Shown here: piece after piece, positions 33,294 through 41,325 of the stretch
How positions within the stretch are numbered: the stretch's first letter is position 1
Layout of the letters: each line of letters opens with the position of its first letter
Source: a bacterium
GTDB taxonomy: Bacteria; SZUA-182; DTGQ01
Reading direction: 5' to 3'
DNA: 64,000 nt
NCBI GenBank assembly: GCA_040755755.1
Contig: JBFLZW010000036.1
Coordinates: 1 to 64,000, forward strand
Notes under the pieces: model-generated
The model's input: only the letters and a program-made list of their open reading frames with translations
Told to the model about the DNA's origin: nothing
Databases searched by the model: none
Program-made: the position numbers and the translations under genes

Positions 33294-33725
33294 GTGTTCA
33301 TCGGAAGGTACGAACACAGCCTTGACAGCAAGGGAAGAATAAGCGTTCCAGCCAAAATTCGTGACACTCTCCGGGAGGATTACAAGGACGAGCGGCTCAT
33401 TCTGACCTGCTACGAACATTACCTGGTGGCATATCCTGTCCAGGAGTGGCTTCAGATCGGTCAGAAAATCCGTCAGGCCCCGAACATGGAGCAGGGGGTA
33501 AGTGACTTTATGCGGATTCTCTTCTCCAATGCTTCCGAAGTGAGCTTTGACCGTCAGGGAAGGATCCTGATCCCACCTCAGATGCGGGCAAAAGCGGCTA
33601 TCGATAAAGATGTGGTCATGGTCGGGGTGATGAACAAAATTGAAATCTGGGCTCAAGACAAGTGGCTTGAGTATGAGAACACGGTTCAACTGGATCGGGC
33701 ACGGTTGGCCAGCTTCGGTATTTAA
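33294..33725 (+). CDS. mraZ: Transcriptional regulator MraZ
   Basis: This 143-residue MraZ carries two SpoVT-AbrB-like DNA-binding halves, each with the DxxGR signature: SLDSKGRISVPAK and SFDRQGRILIPPQ. It forms a ring-shaped oligomer that binds TGGGA repeats and regulates the dcw operon. I chose the GTG at 33294 (reading FIGRYEHSLDSKGR) because family members start there. A GTG at 33267 would make the second operator box coding. The gene ends eight bases before rsmH. Confidence 0.93.
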   Translation: MFIGRYEHSLDSKGRISVPAKIRDTLREDYKDERLILTCYEHYLVAYPVQEWLQIGQKIRQAPNMEQGVSDFMRILFSNASEVSFDRQGRILIPPQMRAKAAIDKDVVMVGVMNKIEIWAQDKWLEYENTVQLDRARLASFGI

Positions 33726-33732
33726 AAAACAA

Positions 33733-34683
33733 ATGTACATTCACCAGCCCGTGTTGTTAAAGGAAGTTCTCGATTTTCTTCAGTGTGCTGACGGGATGGT
33801 TTACGTCGATGGCACAACAGGTGAAGGAGGGCACGCAGAGCAGATTCTGGAGAGAAGTTCTCCCACCGGCAGGTTGATCGGGATCGATCTTGATGAGCAT
33901 ATCCTGCGCAAGGCAGCCGAGCGGCTTGAGAGATTTGGCTCAAGGGTCCGGCTTATCCGGAATAATTTCAAAAATATCAGAGACATCCTGAACGGCCTTG
34001 GAGTTTCTCGGGTTGACGGAATTCTCCTCGATCTTGGATTTTCCAGTTTCCATCTGGAAAGCCGGGATCGGGGCTTCAGTTTTCAACAAGATGCACCCCT
34101 GGACATGCGCCTTGACCAGAGCAATCCCCTGACCGCAGCGGCGATTGTCAACCGGTCTGGCGAAGCGGAGCTGGCCGATATCATCCGGCAGTACGGCGAA
34201 GAGAGGTGGAGCCGGAGAATCGCCCGGGCGATCGTACTGTATCGGCAAAAAGCTCCCATTTCCACGACCGGGCAACTGGCGGAAATTGTAAGATCAGCCA
34301 TTCCAGCACGGTTTCGCTCCGGGAAAATAGATGCTGCTACCAGAACCTTTCAGGCGCTGCGTATTGCGGTCAACCAGGAGCTTGAGAGACTGGATCAGGC
34401 TATCAGGGATGCTGTTGATTTTCTCAGGCCGGGAGCACGGATATGTGTCATATCTTTCCATTCGCTGGAGGACCGGATTGTCAAGAGGAGCTTTCGAAGT
34501 CTTGCCCGCAGCCAGGAGCCTCCATCCCTGGACAGGATAGGTGGATTGCCGCTGAGTCCGGTGTCCCCGGTGGGGCCGGTGCTCAGGGTATTGACTCAAA
34601 AGCCCATTGTACCCACGGAAGAAGAGATCCGGGCCAATATACGAGCGCGAAGCGCAAAACTCAGAGTGGCTGAAAAATGGTAG
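33733..34683 (+). CDS. rsmH: 16S rRNA (cytosine(1402)-N(4))-methyltransferase RsmH
   Basis: This 316-residue methyltransferase N4-methylates C1402 of 16S rRNA. It starts with HQPVLLKEVLDFL. The AdoMet site is YVDGTTGEGGHAE, followed by LIGIDLDEH and LLDLGFSS. ATRTFQALRIAVN and ICVISFHSLEDRIVK near the end are diagnostic. The start at 33733 (MYIHQPV) is supported by alignment to the family; the frame is open further upstream but overlaps mraZ. Its stop overlaps ftsL. Confidence 0.95.
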   Translation: MYIHQPVLLKEVLDFLQCADGMVYVDGTTGEGGHAEQILERSSPTGRLIGIDLDEHILRKAAERLERFGSRVRLIRNNFKNIRDILNGLGVSRVDGILLDLGFSSFHLESRDRGFSFQQDAPLDMRLDQSNPLTAAAIVNRSGEAELADIIRQYGEERWSRRIARAIVLYRQKAPISTTGQLAEIVRSAIPARFRSGKIDAATRTFQALRIAVNQELERLDQAIRDAVDFLRPGARICVISFHSLEDRIVKRSFRSLARSQEPPSLDRIGGLPLSPVSPVGPVLRVLTQKPIVPTEEEIRANIRARSAKLRVAEKW

Positions 34684-35018
34684 CCGGTAAGGGATTGCAG
34701 AACCAGACTCCCCATCGGGAATTATCGCCCCATGCTCTGCGCAGGCTTGCGGGAAATGTTGTCGTGATTATCCTCATGGTTCTTGTGGGTTTGTTTCTTG
34801 TCTGGCGGCCGATTCAGGCGGCGCGGATAGTCAGGGATATTGAGCGGTTAAATGGACTGAAGGCTGAACTGATTGAAATAAATGCCCGCTTGAAACTGGA
34901 GAGGGCGACCCTGACCCGTCTCGACCGGGTGGAAGAGCTGGCCAGAAGGGAATATGGGTTTATCGATCCGAATAAGAGTCAGATTTTTGATGTTTTCATA
35001 AAGGATTCCACATCCTGA
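34677..35018 (+). CDS. ftsL: Cell division protein FtsL-like
   Basis: This 113-residue bitopic membrane protein has a basic cytoplasmic N-terminus, one membrane helix (about residues 28-46) and a periplasmic leucine-zipper-like coiled coil (about 50-90). It ends with the LARREYGFIDPNKSQ segment typical of FtsL/DivIC. FtsL bridges FtsQ/FtsB and the FtsWI synthase in the divisome. The start overlaps the rsmH stop by seven bases. Sequence conservation in this family is weak, so the call leans on topology and position between rsmH and ftsI. Confidence 0.85.
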   Translation: MVAGKGLQNQTPHRELSPHALRRLAGNVVVIILMVLVGLFLVWRPIQAARIVRDIERLNGLKAELIEINARLKLERATLTRLDRVEELARREYGFIDPNKSQIFDVFIKDSTS

Positions 35019-35034
35019 CCTCCCCTTGCCATCC

Positions 35035-35054
35035 TCTCTCCCCCCAGGGGAGAA
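35035..35054. repeat. TCTCCCC-GGGGAGA hairpin repeat
   Basis: A short palindrome (TCTCCCC / GGGGAGA) is followed by GGTTAGGGTTGGGGG. It resembles a hairpin repeat common between genes in many bacterial genomes. It lies just after ftsL and could attenuate transcription. Confidence 0.5.
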
Positions 35055-35146
35055 GGTTAGGGTTGGGGGATTTGCTTTCGCTGTTATTGCTCATACATTT
35101 GACGGCACCGCAGGTAAAATTCCCCTCCAGGAATTCCTCAGAGTGC

Positions 35147-35245
35147 AATTCAGGAGTCAGGAGTCATAAGTTAAAAGTCAGCAGGCAGGAAGCCGGGAGA
35201 AGAGAGTATTTATTCTGAATTCTGACTCCTGAATTCTGACTCCTG
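35147..35245. repeat. AGGAGTCAG/CTGACTCCT inverted-repeat element
   Basis: The left arm (TTCAGGAGTCAGGAGTCA at about 35149-35166) and the right arm (tandem GAATTCTGACTCCTG at about 35216-35245) are inversely complementary around a core containing AGAGAGTATTTATTCTGA. The same arms and core recur at 50429-50516, and one arm recurs at 45016-45054. It fills the gap between ftsL and ftsI. Confidence 0.8.
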
Positions 35246-35272
35246 TTTATTGAGTTGGAGCACATAAAGAAG

Positions 35273-37114
35273 ATGGCCGCACAGAGAAAAAGGGTGAAAA
35301 AACCGTCCAAGCCCCCTAACACCAGAGGGCGGATTATGGTTCTTCAGGCTGCCCTTATGCTGATCATGGTCCTTTTGGCTGTCCGGCTCTACCAGCTTCA
35401 GATTACTCAACACGATTTTTATGCCCGGAAAGTCCTGCCGAGAGGAAAACATGAACCTGCTCGGTCCGCAAGCTCTCGCCGGGGCGGGATCTACGACCGG
35501 CAGGGCCGTGAATTGGCCGTGAGTATCAGGCTGAGCTCAGTTTACGGCATCCCTGGACAACTGCGGGCAGAAGAGCGGGAAAACATCCGCAGGGTCTGCA
35601 ATATCCTGCAGGTCGAGCCGGGCTCTTTGGAGCATAAACTGGAGTCCCGGCAGCATTTTATCTGGCTCAAGAGAAAGATTACCCCTCAGGTGGCTGATCG
35701 GCTGGAAGAGCTGAATCTTGCCGGGATCGGCTTCCGGGAGGAAAATCAGCGGTATTATCCGGCCAGGGAGCTTGCCGCCCAGGTACTTGGATTTACCGGG
35801 ATGGATAATCATGGGCTTGAAGGAGCTGAGCTTTACTACGATCAGGCGCTTTCCGAAGCCGGGCTGAATGAGGGTGGTGCACTTGCCGCGATATCCGCTC
35901 CGGGAGCGGATATCGGGAATCTGCCCAAACCCGCTGGAGCATGCAACATCCTTTTAACCATCGACAAGGTTATTCAGTATCAGACGGAAAAAGAGCTGAT
36001 TGCGGCCTGCACAGCCGCACAGGCAAAGGCCGGTACAGCCATTGTCATGGAAGTGAAAAGCGGCCATGTACTGGCCATGGCCAACTGGCCGCAGTTCAAT
36101 CCCAACAGCTTTTCAAAATACCCCGTCAGGTTCCGGCGAAACCGCTGTCTTACCGATGCCTTTGAGCCGGGATCGATTTTTAAGATTTTTCTGGCGGCTG
36201 CCGCTCTGGAGACCGGAAGGGTTGGCCCGAATACTGTCATCTTTTGTGAAAACGGGGTCTTTCATATTGGTCGCCGGATGATCCGCGACACCCATAAGCA
36301 CGGGATGCTGACCTTTAGTGAGGTGATCAAGATGTCCAGCAACATCGGCTCGGCCAAGGTCGGCCTGTCACTGGACAGGGAGAAGTTCTATACCACCTTG
36401 AAAGAGCTTGGATTCGGCTCTGAAACCGGCATCCGGCTGCCGGGAGAGGCCAGGGGAATTGTTCCTCCGCTCAGAAAATGGACAGACCTGACAACAGCCA
36501 ATATTTCCTTTGGACATGGCATCCTGGTCACACCATTGCAGATCATCACCGCTGTCTCCTGCCTGGCCAATGAAGGCTGGTGGAGAGAGCCGGCGATTGT
36601 GCAGGGCCTGATGAACGAAGAGGGAGAAGTGTTCGATGTTCCTGACCCCGGTCCGGTCCGCAGAGTGGTTTCCCGGAACACGTGCCGGACTCTGATCGGA
36701 ATGCTCGAAGGGGTAGTCAGGGATGGAACCGGCACGGCTGCTGATATTCCGGGCTACCGGGTAGCGGGAAAAACGGGGACGGCCCAGAAGGTTGACCCAG
36801 TGACCCGGCGTTATTCCCAGGAGCTTTTTAATTCTTCCTTTGTCGGCTTCTTTCCGGCCAATGCACCGCAGATAGCCATTCTGGTGACCATTGACGAGCC
36901 GATGGGGGAACACCTGGCCGGGATCGTGGCAGCGCCGGTATTTCGCAGAATCGCAAAGAGCGTCATCAGCTATTTGAATATTCCTCCGGTTCAGGAAAGA
37001 GGGACTCCTGCAGCGGATTCGCTGTTGCGTCTGGCTGACGGGGCGGCAGGATCATCGCAGAGGGGTGGTGCCGGTATCAATGGCGGTACCGGGACTATGG
37101 AAAAGGGGAGATGA
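35273..37114 (+). CDS. ftsI: Peptidoglycan D,D-transpeptidase FtsI (PBP3)
   Basis: This 613-residue class B penicillin-binding protein cross-links septal peptidoglycan. A basic N-terminus and one membrane helix (about residues 23-42) are followed by the pedestal domain, with SSRRGGIYDRQGRELA at the start. The transpeptidase domain carries all three catalytic motifs: S301 in EPGSIFK, the SSN motif starting at 355, and K500 in AGKTGTAQK. I chose the ATG at 35273 over an upstream in-frame TTG at 35255. The last 40 residues are Gly-rich and variable. A gap of three bases separates it from murE. Confidence 0.95.
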   Translation: MAAQRKRVKKPSKPPNTRGRIMVLQAALMLIMVLLAVRLYQLQITQHDFYARKVLPRGKHEPARSASSRRGGIYDRQGRELAVSIRLSSVYGIPGQLRAEERENIRRVCNILQVEPGSLEHKLESRQHFIWLKRKITPQVADRLEELNLAGIGFREENQRYYPARELAAQVLGFTGMDNHGLEGAELYYDQALSEAGLNEGGALAAISAPGADIGNLPKPAGACNILLTIDKVIQYQTEKELIAACTAAQAKAGTAIVMEVKSGHVLAMANWPQFNPNSFSKYPVRFRRNRCLTDAFEPGSIFKIFLAAAALETGRVGPNTVIFCENGVFHIGRRMIRDTHKHGMLTFSEVIKMSSNIGSAKVGLSLDREKFYTTLKELGFGSETGIRLPGEARGIVPPLRKWTDLTTANISFGHGILVTPLQIITAVSCLANEGWWREPAIVQGLMNEEGEVFDVPDPGPVRRVVSRNTCRTLIGMLEGVVRDGTGTAADIPGYRVAGKTGTAQKVDPVTRRYSQELFNSSFVGFFPANAPQIAILVTIDEPMGEHLAGIVAAPVFRRIAKSVISYLNIPPVQERGTPAADSLLRLADGAAGSSQRGGAGINGGTGTMEKGR

Positions 37115-37117
37115 GGT

Positions 37118-38719
37118 ATGGACCTGTGGCAGCTTTTGACAGCTTTACCTGAGAAAGAGGTCAGGGGAGAATCGGCGAATCCTGCCGTGACCGGAGTTAC
37201 GCAGGATTCCCGGTGCGTTGAGCCCGGGTTTGTGTTCGTGTGCATCAGCGGCTATTGTACGGATGGGCATAACTACATCGAGGATGCAGTCCAGCGGGGA
37301 GCGGTGGCAGTGATTGTAGAGAAAGACCTTGCATGGGCAGAGGCAAAGGCAAAGGAGACCACAGAGACACAAAGACACAGAGATACCCGGAGAAAAGCAC
37401 AGACACCGGATGCGGCAGGCTCTGCGGTCCTGATCAGGGTGAGGAACGGGAGGGAAGCCCTGGCGCTCCTGTCTGCGGCATTCTACCGGCACCCATCGGC
37501 CAGCATGAGAGTCATCGGCATCACCGGCACGAATGGGAAGACCACCACCAGCTTTCTGACGACTTCGATCCTTGAGGCGGCAGGTCATGCGGTCGGCCTG
37601 ACCAACACCCTCATCTGCCGGATCAAAGGCCAGGAGAGGGAGGCGGACAGAACCACTCCCGAATCCGTGGACCTGCAAAGGACCCTCCGGCAGATGGTGG
37701 ATCAGGGCTGCCAGTATGCTGTAGTCGAGGTATCGTCGCACTCGCTGGTTTTAAACCGGGTTCTGGGCTGTGAATTCGATGTCGGGGTGTTGACCAATAT
37801 CACCGGCGATCATCTGGATTTTCACCTGACTTTCGACGAATACCGCAAGGCCAAGCTGAAGCTGTTCACCGGCCTTGCCCAGGGTGAAAAGCGGCCAAAG
37901 GCTGCGGTGCTGAATCTGGATGATCCAAGCTTTGGGATTGTTCGGGAGAGCACAGGGGTAGAGGTACTTTCATACAGCCAGACTGAAAAAGCCTCGATCT
38001 GGGCCGAGCGGATCGATGCCTCGCGGTCAGGGCTGCGCTTTGTGGTCCACACCCCTGCCGGGACTGTGGAAATCCAGAGTCCTCTGATCGGGCTGCACAA
38101 TGTATCCAATATCCTGGCAGCCATCGGCGCGGGAGTGGCGGAAGGGATAAGCCTCGATCACATTCAGGAGGGAATCGGACGGGTTCTTCCGGTGCCGGGG
38201 CGGTTTGAGACCATCGACTGCGGGCAGGACTTCTGGGTGGTGGTGGATTTTGCCCATACGGCCGATGCCCTGCAGAACCTGCTGCAAACAGCAAGGCTGC
38301 TTGAACCCCGCAGAATCATGACCGTTTTTGGCTGCGGCGGCGACCGGGACCAGAGCAAACGCTTTCCCATGGGCCAGGTAGTGGCCAGACTCAGCGACCG
38401 CTTCATTATCACCAATGACAATTCCCGCAGCGAGGACCCTGCGGCCATTGCCCGCACGGTCGAGGAGGGGGTGAAGTCGGTGATCGGCTGTCGGCAGGCC
38501 GGGGCAGCGGAGAAATACGAAGTGATTCTCGACCGTCGCCAGGCTATCGAAAAGGCCCTCCTGTGGGCTGAGGCGGGTGACATGGTCCTCATCGCAGGCA
38601 AGGGACATGAGCAGTATCAAATTATCGGATCGTGCTGTATTCCTTTTGATGACCGGCAGGTAGCCAGGCAGATTCTCACCGGCCTGGTTCAAGCCGCAGA
38701 ACGCGGAGGGGGGAAATGA
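37118..38719 (+). CDS. murE: UDP-MurNAc-tripeptide synthetase MurE
   Basis: This 533-residue ligase adds the third stem amino acid to UDP-MurNAc-L-Ala-D-Glu. The P-loop is GITGTNGKTTTS (about residues 135-146), with TTPES, EVSSHSL and LTNITGDHLDFH downstream. The substrate motif reads DNSRSEDP, close to the DNPR motif of meso-diaminopimelate-adding enzymes but with Pro replaced by Ser. The N-terminal domain carries an extra, highly polar segment at residues 72-98 that is encoded by repeat-like DNA (see the repeat entry). It overlaps murF by four bases. Confidence 0.95.
   Translation: MDLWQLLTALPEKEVRGESANPAVTGVTQDSRCVEPGFVFVCISGYCTDGHNYIEDAVQRGAVAVIVEKDLAWAEAKAKETTETQRHRDTRRKAQTPDAAGSAVLIRVRNGREALALLSAAFYRHPSASMRVIGITGTNGKTTTSFLTTSILEAAGHAVGLTNTLICRIKGQEREADRTTPESVDLQRTLRQMVDQGCQYAVVEVSSHSLVLNRVLGCEFDVGVLTNITGDHLDFHLTFDEYRKAKLKLFTGLAQGEKRPKAAVLNLDDPSFGIVRESTGVEVLSYSQTEKASIWAERIDASRSGLRFVVHTPAGTVEIQSPLIGLHNVSNILAAIGAGVAEGISLDHIQEGIGRVLPVPGRFETIDCGQDFWVVVDFAHTADALQNLLQTARLLEPRRIMTVFGCGGDRDQSKRFPMGQVVARLSDRFIITNDNSRSEDPAAIARTVEEGVKSVIGCRQAGAAEKYEVILDRRQAIEKALLWAEAGDMVLIAGKGHEQYQIIGSCCIPFDDRQVARQILTGLVQAAERGGGK
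37341..37407 (+). repeat. CACAGAGACACA-type repeat embedded in murE
   Basis: The stretch contains AGGCAAAGGCAAAGGAGACC and then ACAGAGACACAAAGACACAGAGA, the pattern of dispersed intergenic repeats. Here it is in frame within murE and encodes a low-complexity segment (KETTETQRHRDTRR) that other MurE proteins should lack. A similar AGGCAAAGACAAAGGCAAA run occurs after mraY at 41210-41228. Confidence 0.6.
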
Positions 38720-40125
38720 TCGAGTTGGCCAGAAAGACTAGTCTGACAATTGATGATATCCTTACAGCTACTGGTGCAGATTTGTGGATGGGCAGTAGAT
38801 CCGCAACATTTTCCGGCGTATCAATCGATTCCCGGACCATCGGGCCGCAGGAGCTCTTCTGGACCCTGAAGGGGGATCGGTTCGACAGCCATGCTTTTGT
38901 CAATGAAGTTATCGGCAGGGGAGCTGCGGGGGCAGTGGTTGGCCCGGAGTTTACCCCGGCAGCGGAGGACTGGCCGCAGGGGAAATTCCTGATCCGGGTA
39001 AAGGACCGGCTTTTGGCCCTGCAGGAGACAGCCCGCCACCTTCGTCAGCAGTATCCGGTGCCGCTTGTGGCCATAACCGGAAGCAATGGCAAGACCACGA
39101 CCAAGGAAATGATCGCCTCGATCATGACCTGCAAGGGAAAGGTATTGAAAACCGAGGGGAACCGCAATAATCTCATTGGCCTGCCTCTGACCCTGTGCGG
39201 CCTTTCGGATGAAGTCAAGGCAGTGGTCCTGGAGCTGGGGATGAATGCCTTTGGAGAGATCCGGAGCCTCACCAGGATCTGCCAGCCCGATGTCGGGCTG
39301 ATCACCAATATCGGTCCGGCCCATATCGAATTTTTCGGCTCACTGGAGAAGATCAGCCAGGCCAAGGGAGAATTATATGACGAGATGAAGCCCGAAGCCG
39401 TGGCCGTCATCAACCTGGATGACCCGTACTGCCTGAAACTGGCCAGCAGGCGCAGCCGGATAATCACCTTCGGTCTCAGAGAGGGCGCAGACCTTCGCGG
39501 AGAGAATATCCGGCAGGAGGAGACTAAAACCTCGTTTGTGCTCCGCACGGGCGCAGAGAAGGTGGATATCACCATCCCCCTGGTCGGGCGGGTCAATGTA
39601 TATAACGCCCTGGCCGCGGCTGCGGCGGCGCGGGCCCTGCGGATTCCCCTTTCGCATATCCGGCGGGGGCTTGAGCAGGTAACGCTGCCACCCATGCGGA
39701 TGATGCGGCTTTCGGGTCCCAATGGCTCGATTATTCTGAACGATGCCTATAATGCCAATCCCGCTTCCATGTGTTCGGCTATCGATACCCTCATCCAGAG
39801 CAAAAAAGGGGAGGGGAGGGCCATCCTGGTGCTGGGGGACATGCTGGAGCTTGGACCGGACGCCGAGCGGTTCCACCGTCAGGTGGGAAGGCTGGTGGCC
39901 CATAATTCGATTGACTTTCTGTTCACCTTCGGTCCGCTGGCCCACTGGATAGCCGAAGAGGCCCTGGCCAGCGGAATGGACAAAAATTGCATTTTCCCGG
40001 ACTTAAACCATAACCAGATTGCTGAAACCTTAAAGACCCTGCTGGCTCCGGGGGACCGAATCCTGATCAAGGGTTCCCGGGGGGCCAGAATGGAGGGGGT
40101 CGCTTCGTTGCTGGTGGATAAATAA
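38716..40125 (+). CDS. murF: UDP-MurNAc-pentapeptide synthetase MurF
   Basis: This 469-residue ligase adds D-Ala-D-Ala to UDP-MurNAc-tripeptide. It has SIDSRTIGPQELFWTLKGDRFDSHAF in the N-terminal domain, the P-loop AITGSNGKTTTKEM and TEGNRNNLIGLPLTL. LELGMNAFGEI, NIGPAHIEFFGS and NDAYNANPASM follow, all diagnostic of MurF. The length is normal. The start overlaps murE and the end lies three bases before mraY, so the three are translated from one transcript. Confidence 0.95.
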   Translation: MIELARKTSLTIDDILTATGADLWMGSRSATFSGVSIDSRTIGPQELFWTLKGDRFDSHAFVNEVIGRGAAGAVVGPEFTPAAEDWPQGKFLIRVKDRLLALQETARHLRQQYPVPLVAITGSNGKTTTKEMIASIMTCKGKVLKTEGNRNNLIGLPLTLCGLSDEVKAVVLELGMNAFGEIRSLTRICQPDVGLITNIGPAHIEFFGSLEKISQAKGELYDEMKPEAVAVINLDDPYCLKLASRRSRIITFGLREGADLRGENIRQEETKTSFVLRTGAEKVDITIPLVGRVNVYNALAAAAAARALRIPLSHIRRGLEQVTLPPMRMMRLSGPNGSIILNDAYNANPASMCSAIDTLIQSKKGEGRAILVLGDMLELGPDAERFHRQVGRLVAHNSIDFLFTFGPLAHWIAEEALASGMDKNCIFPDLNHNQIAETLKTLLAPGDRILIKGSRGARMEGVASLLVDK

Positions 40126-40128
40126 ACT

Positions 40129-41205
40129 ATGCTCTATCATTTGCTGTATCCGCTCCATGAGCGGTATTCCATGCTCAATGTCTTTCGCTATATTACCTTC
40201 AGGACCGCCTATGCCATACTGACCGCCCTGGTGCTCTCCTTTGTCCTGGGACCGCGGCTGATCGAGTGGCTCCGGGAGCTTCGGGTCGGGGAAACAATCC
40301 GTGAGCTGGGGCCGCAGCGGCATCAGGTCAAGGCAGGCACACCGACCATGGGCGGCATCCTGATCCTCCTTGCCCTGATCGTTCCCACCCTCCTCTGGTC
40401 GGATCTGACCAACCGGTATGTCTGGGTGGTTCTCCTGGCTACCATCTCCTTCGGCCTGATCGGTTTTGCGGATGACTATCTGAAGCTGCGCAAAAAGAAG
40501 GGCCTGTCCATGCGGACAAAGTTTGGCCTGCAAATTCTGCTGGCTTCGGTTATCAGCCTGTATTTATATTACTTTCCGGCCAATTCATACACCACCGAGC
40601 TGACGGTGCCCTTTTTGAAGAACTTCCGGCCAAACCTCTACTGGTTCTACCTTCCTTTTGCTGTCGCGGTGATTGTCGGAACCTGCAACGGCGTCAATCT
40701 GACCGACGGACTGGACGGGCTGGCCATCGGCCCCCTCATCATTTCGGCCATGGCCTTTATGGGCATCAGCTATCTGGCCGGGCATGCGACCTTCGCCAAT
40801 TACCTGATGATCATCAATGTCAAGGGAGCAGGCGAGTTGACCATCTTCTGCGGAACAATGGTCGGTGCGGGCCTTGGCTTTCTGTGGTTCAATTCCTATC
40901 CCGCCCAGGTATTCATGGGCGATACCGGCTCTCTGTCGCTGGGTGCGGCCCTGGGAACTGTAGCTCTTATCACCAAGCATGAGCTGCTGCTGACCATTGT
41001 CGGCGGCCTGTTCGTTATTGAAACGGTATCGGTGATTATTCAGGTCTGCTCCTTCCGGCTTCGGGGACGGAGGGTCTTTAATATGGCCCCCATTCACCAC
41101 CACTATGAGCTGAAAGGGTGGGCTGAGCCCAAGGTCATCGTGCGGTTCTGGATCATCTCCATTATCCTGGCCCTGATAAGCCTGAGCACGCTGAAATTGA
41201 GGTAA
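40129..41205 (+). CDS. mraY: Phospho-N-acetylmuramoyl-pentapeptide transferase MraY
   Basis: This 358-residue integral membrane enzyme transfers phospho-MurNAc-pentapeptide to undecaprenyl phosphate, forming lipid I. About ten membrane helices are visible. Key cytoplasmic motifs are [12 protein letters not shown], the GFADDYLK aspartates, [24 protein letters not shown] and the histidine-rich [13 protein letters not shown]. The start at 40129 follows murF by three bases. A long palindrome follows the stop. Confidence 0.96.
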   Translation: MLYHLLYPLHERYSMLNVFRYITFRTAYAILTALVLSFVLGPRLIEWLRELRVGETIRELGPQRHQVKAGTPTMGGILILLALIVPTLLWSDLTNRYVWVVLLATISFGLIGFADDYLKLRKKKGLSMRTKFGLQILLASVISLYLYYFPANSYTTELTVPFLKNFRPNLYWFYLPFAVAVIVGTCNGVNLTDGLDGLAIGPLIISAMAFMGISYLAGHATFANYLMIINVKGAGELTIFCGTMVGAGLGFLWFNSYPAQVFMGDTGSLSLGAALGTVALITKHELLLTIVGGLFVIETVSVIIQVCSFRLRGRRVFNMAPIHHHYELKGWAEPKVIVRFWIISIILALISLSTLKLR

Positions 41206-41236
41206 GGAAAGGCAAAGACAAAGGCAAAAGAAAATT

Positions 41237-41299
41237 AACCACGAAACACACGAAACACACGAAAGTATTTTTTTCGTGTATTTCGTGTGTTTCGTGGTT
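41237..41299. repeat. 28-bp-arm palindrome (CACGAAACA family) between mraY and murD
   Basis: The left arm 41237-41264 and the right arm 41272-41299 are complementary at 27 of 28 positions around a T-rich seven-base loop. Each arm contains tandem ACACGAAAC units. An AGGCAAAGACAAAGGCAAA run lies directly upstream. The hairpin could act in transcript attenuation or stability; it is a repeat-type element, not a gene. Confidence 0.85.
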
Positions 41300-41325
41300 C
41301 AAATATTTTTTAAAGGAAAATCCAT

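Noticed and set aside
35255-35272. TTG start for ftsI
   Set aside because: There is no ribosome-binding site before it and an ATG follows six codons later with purine-rich upstream sequence.
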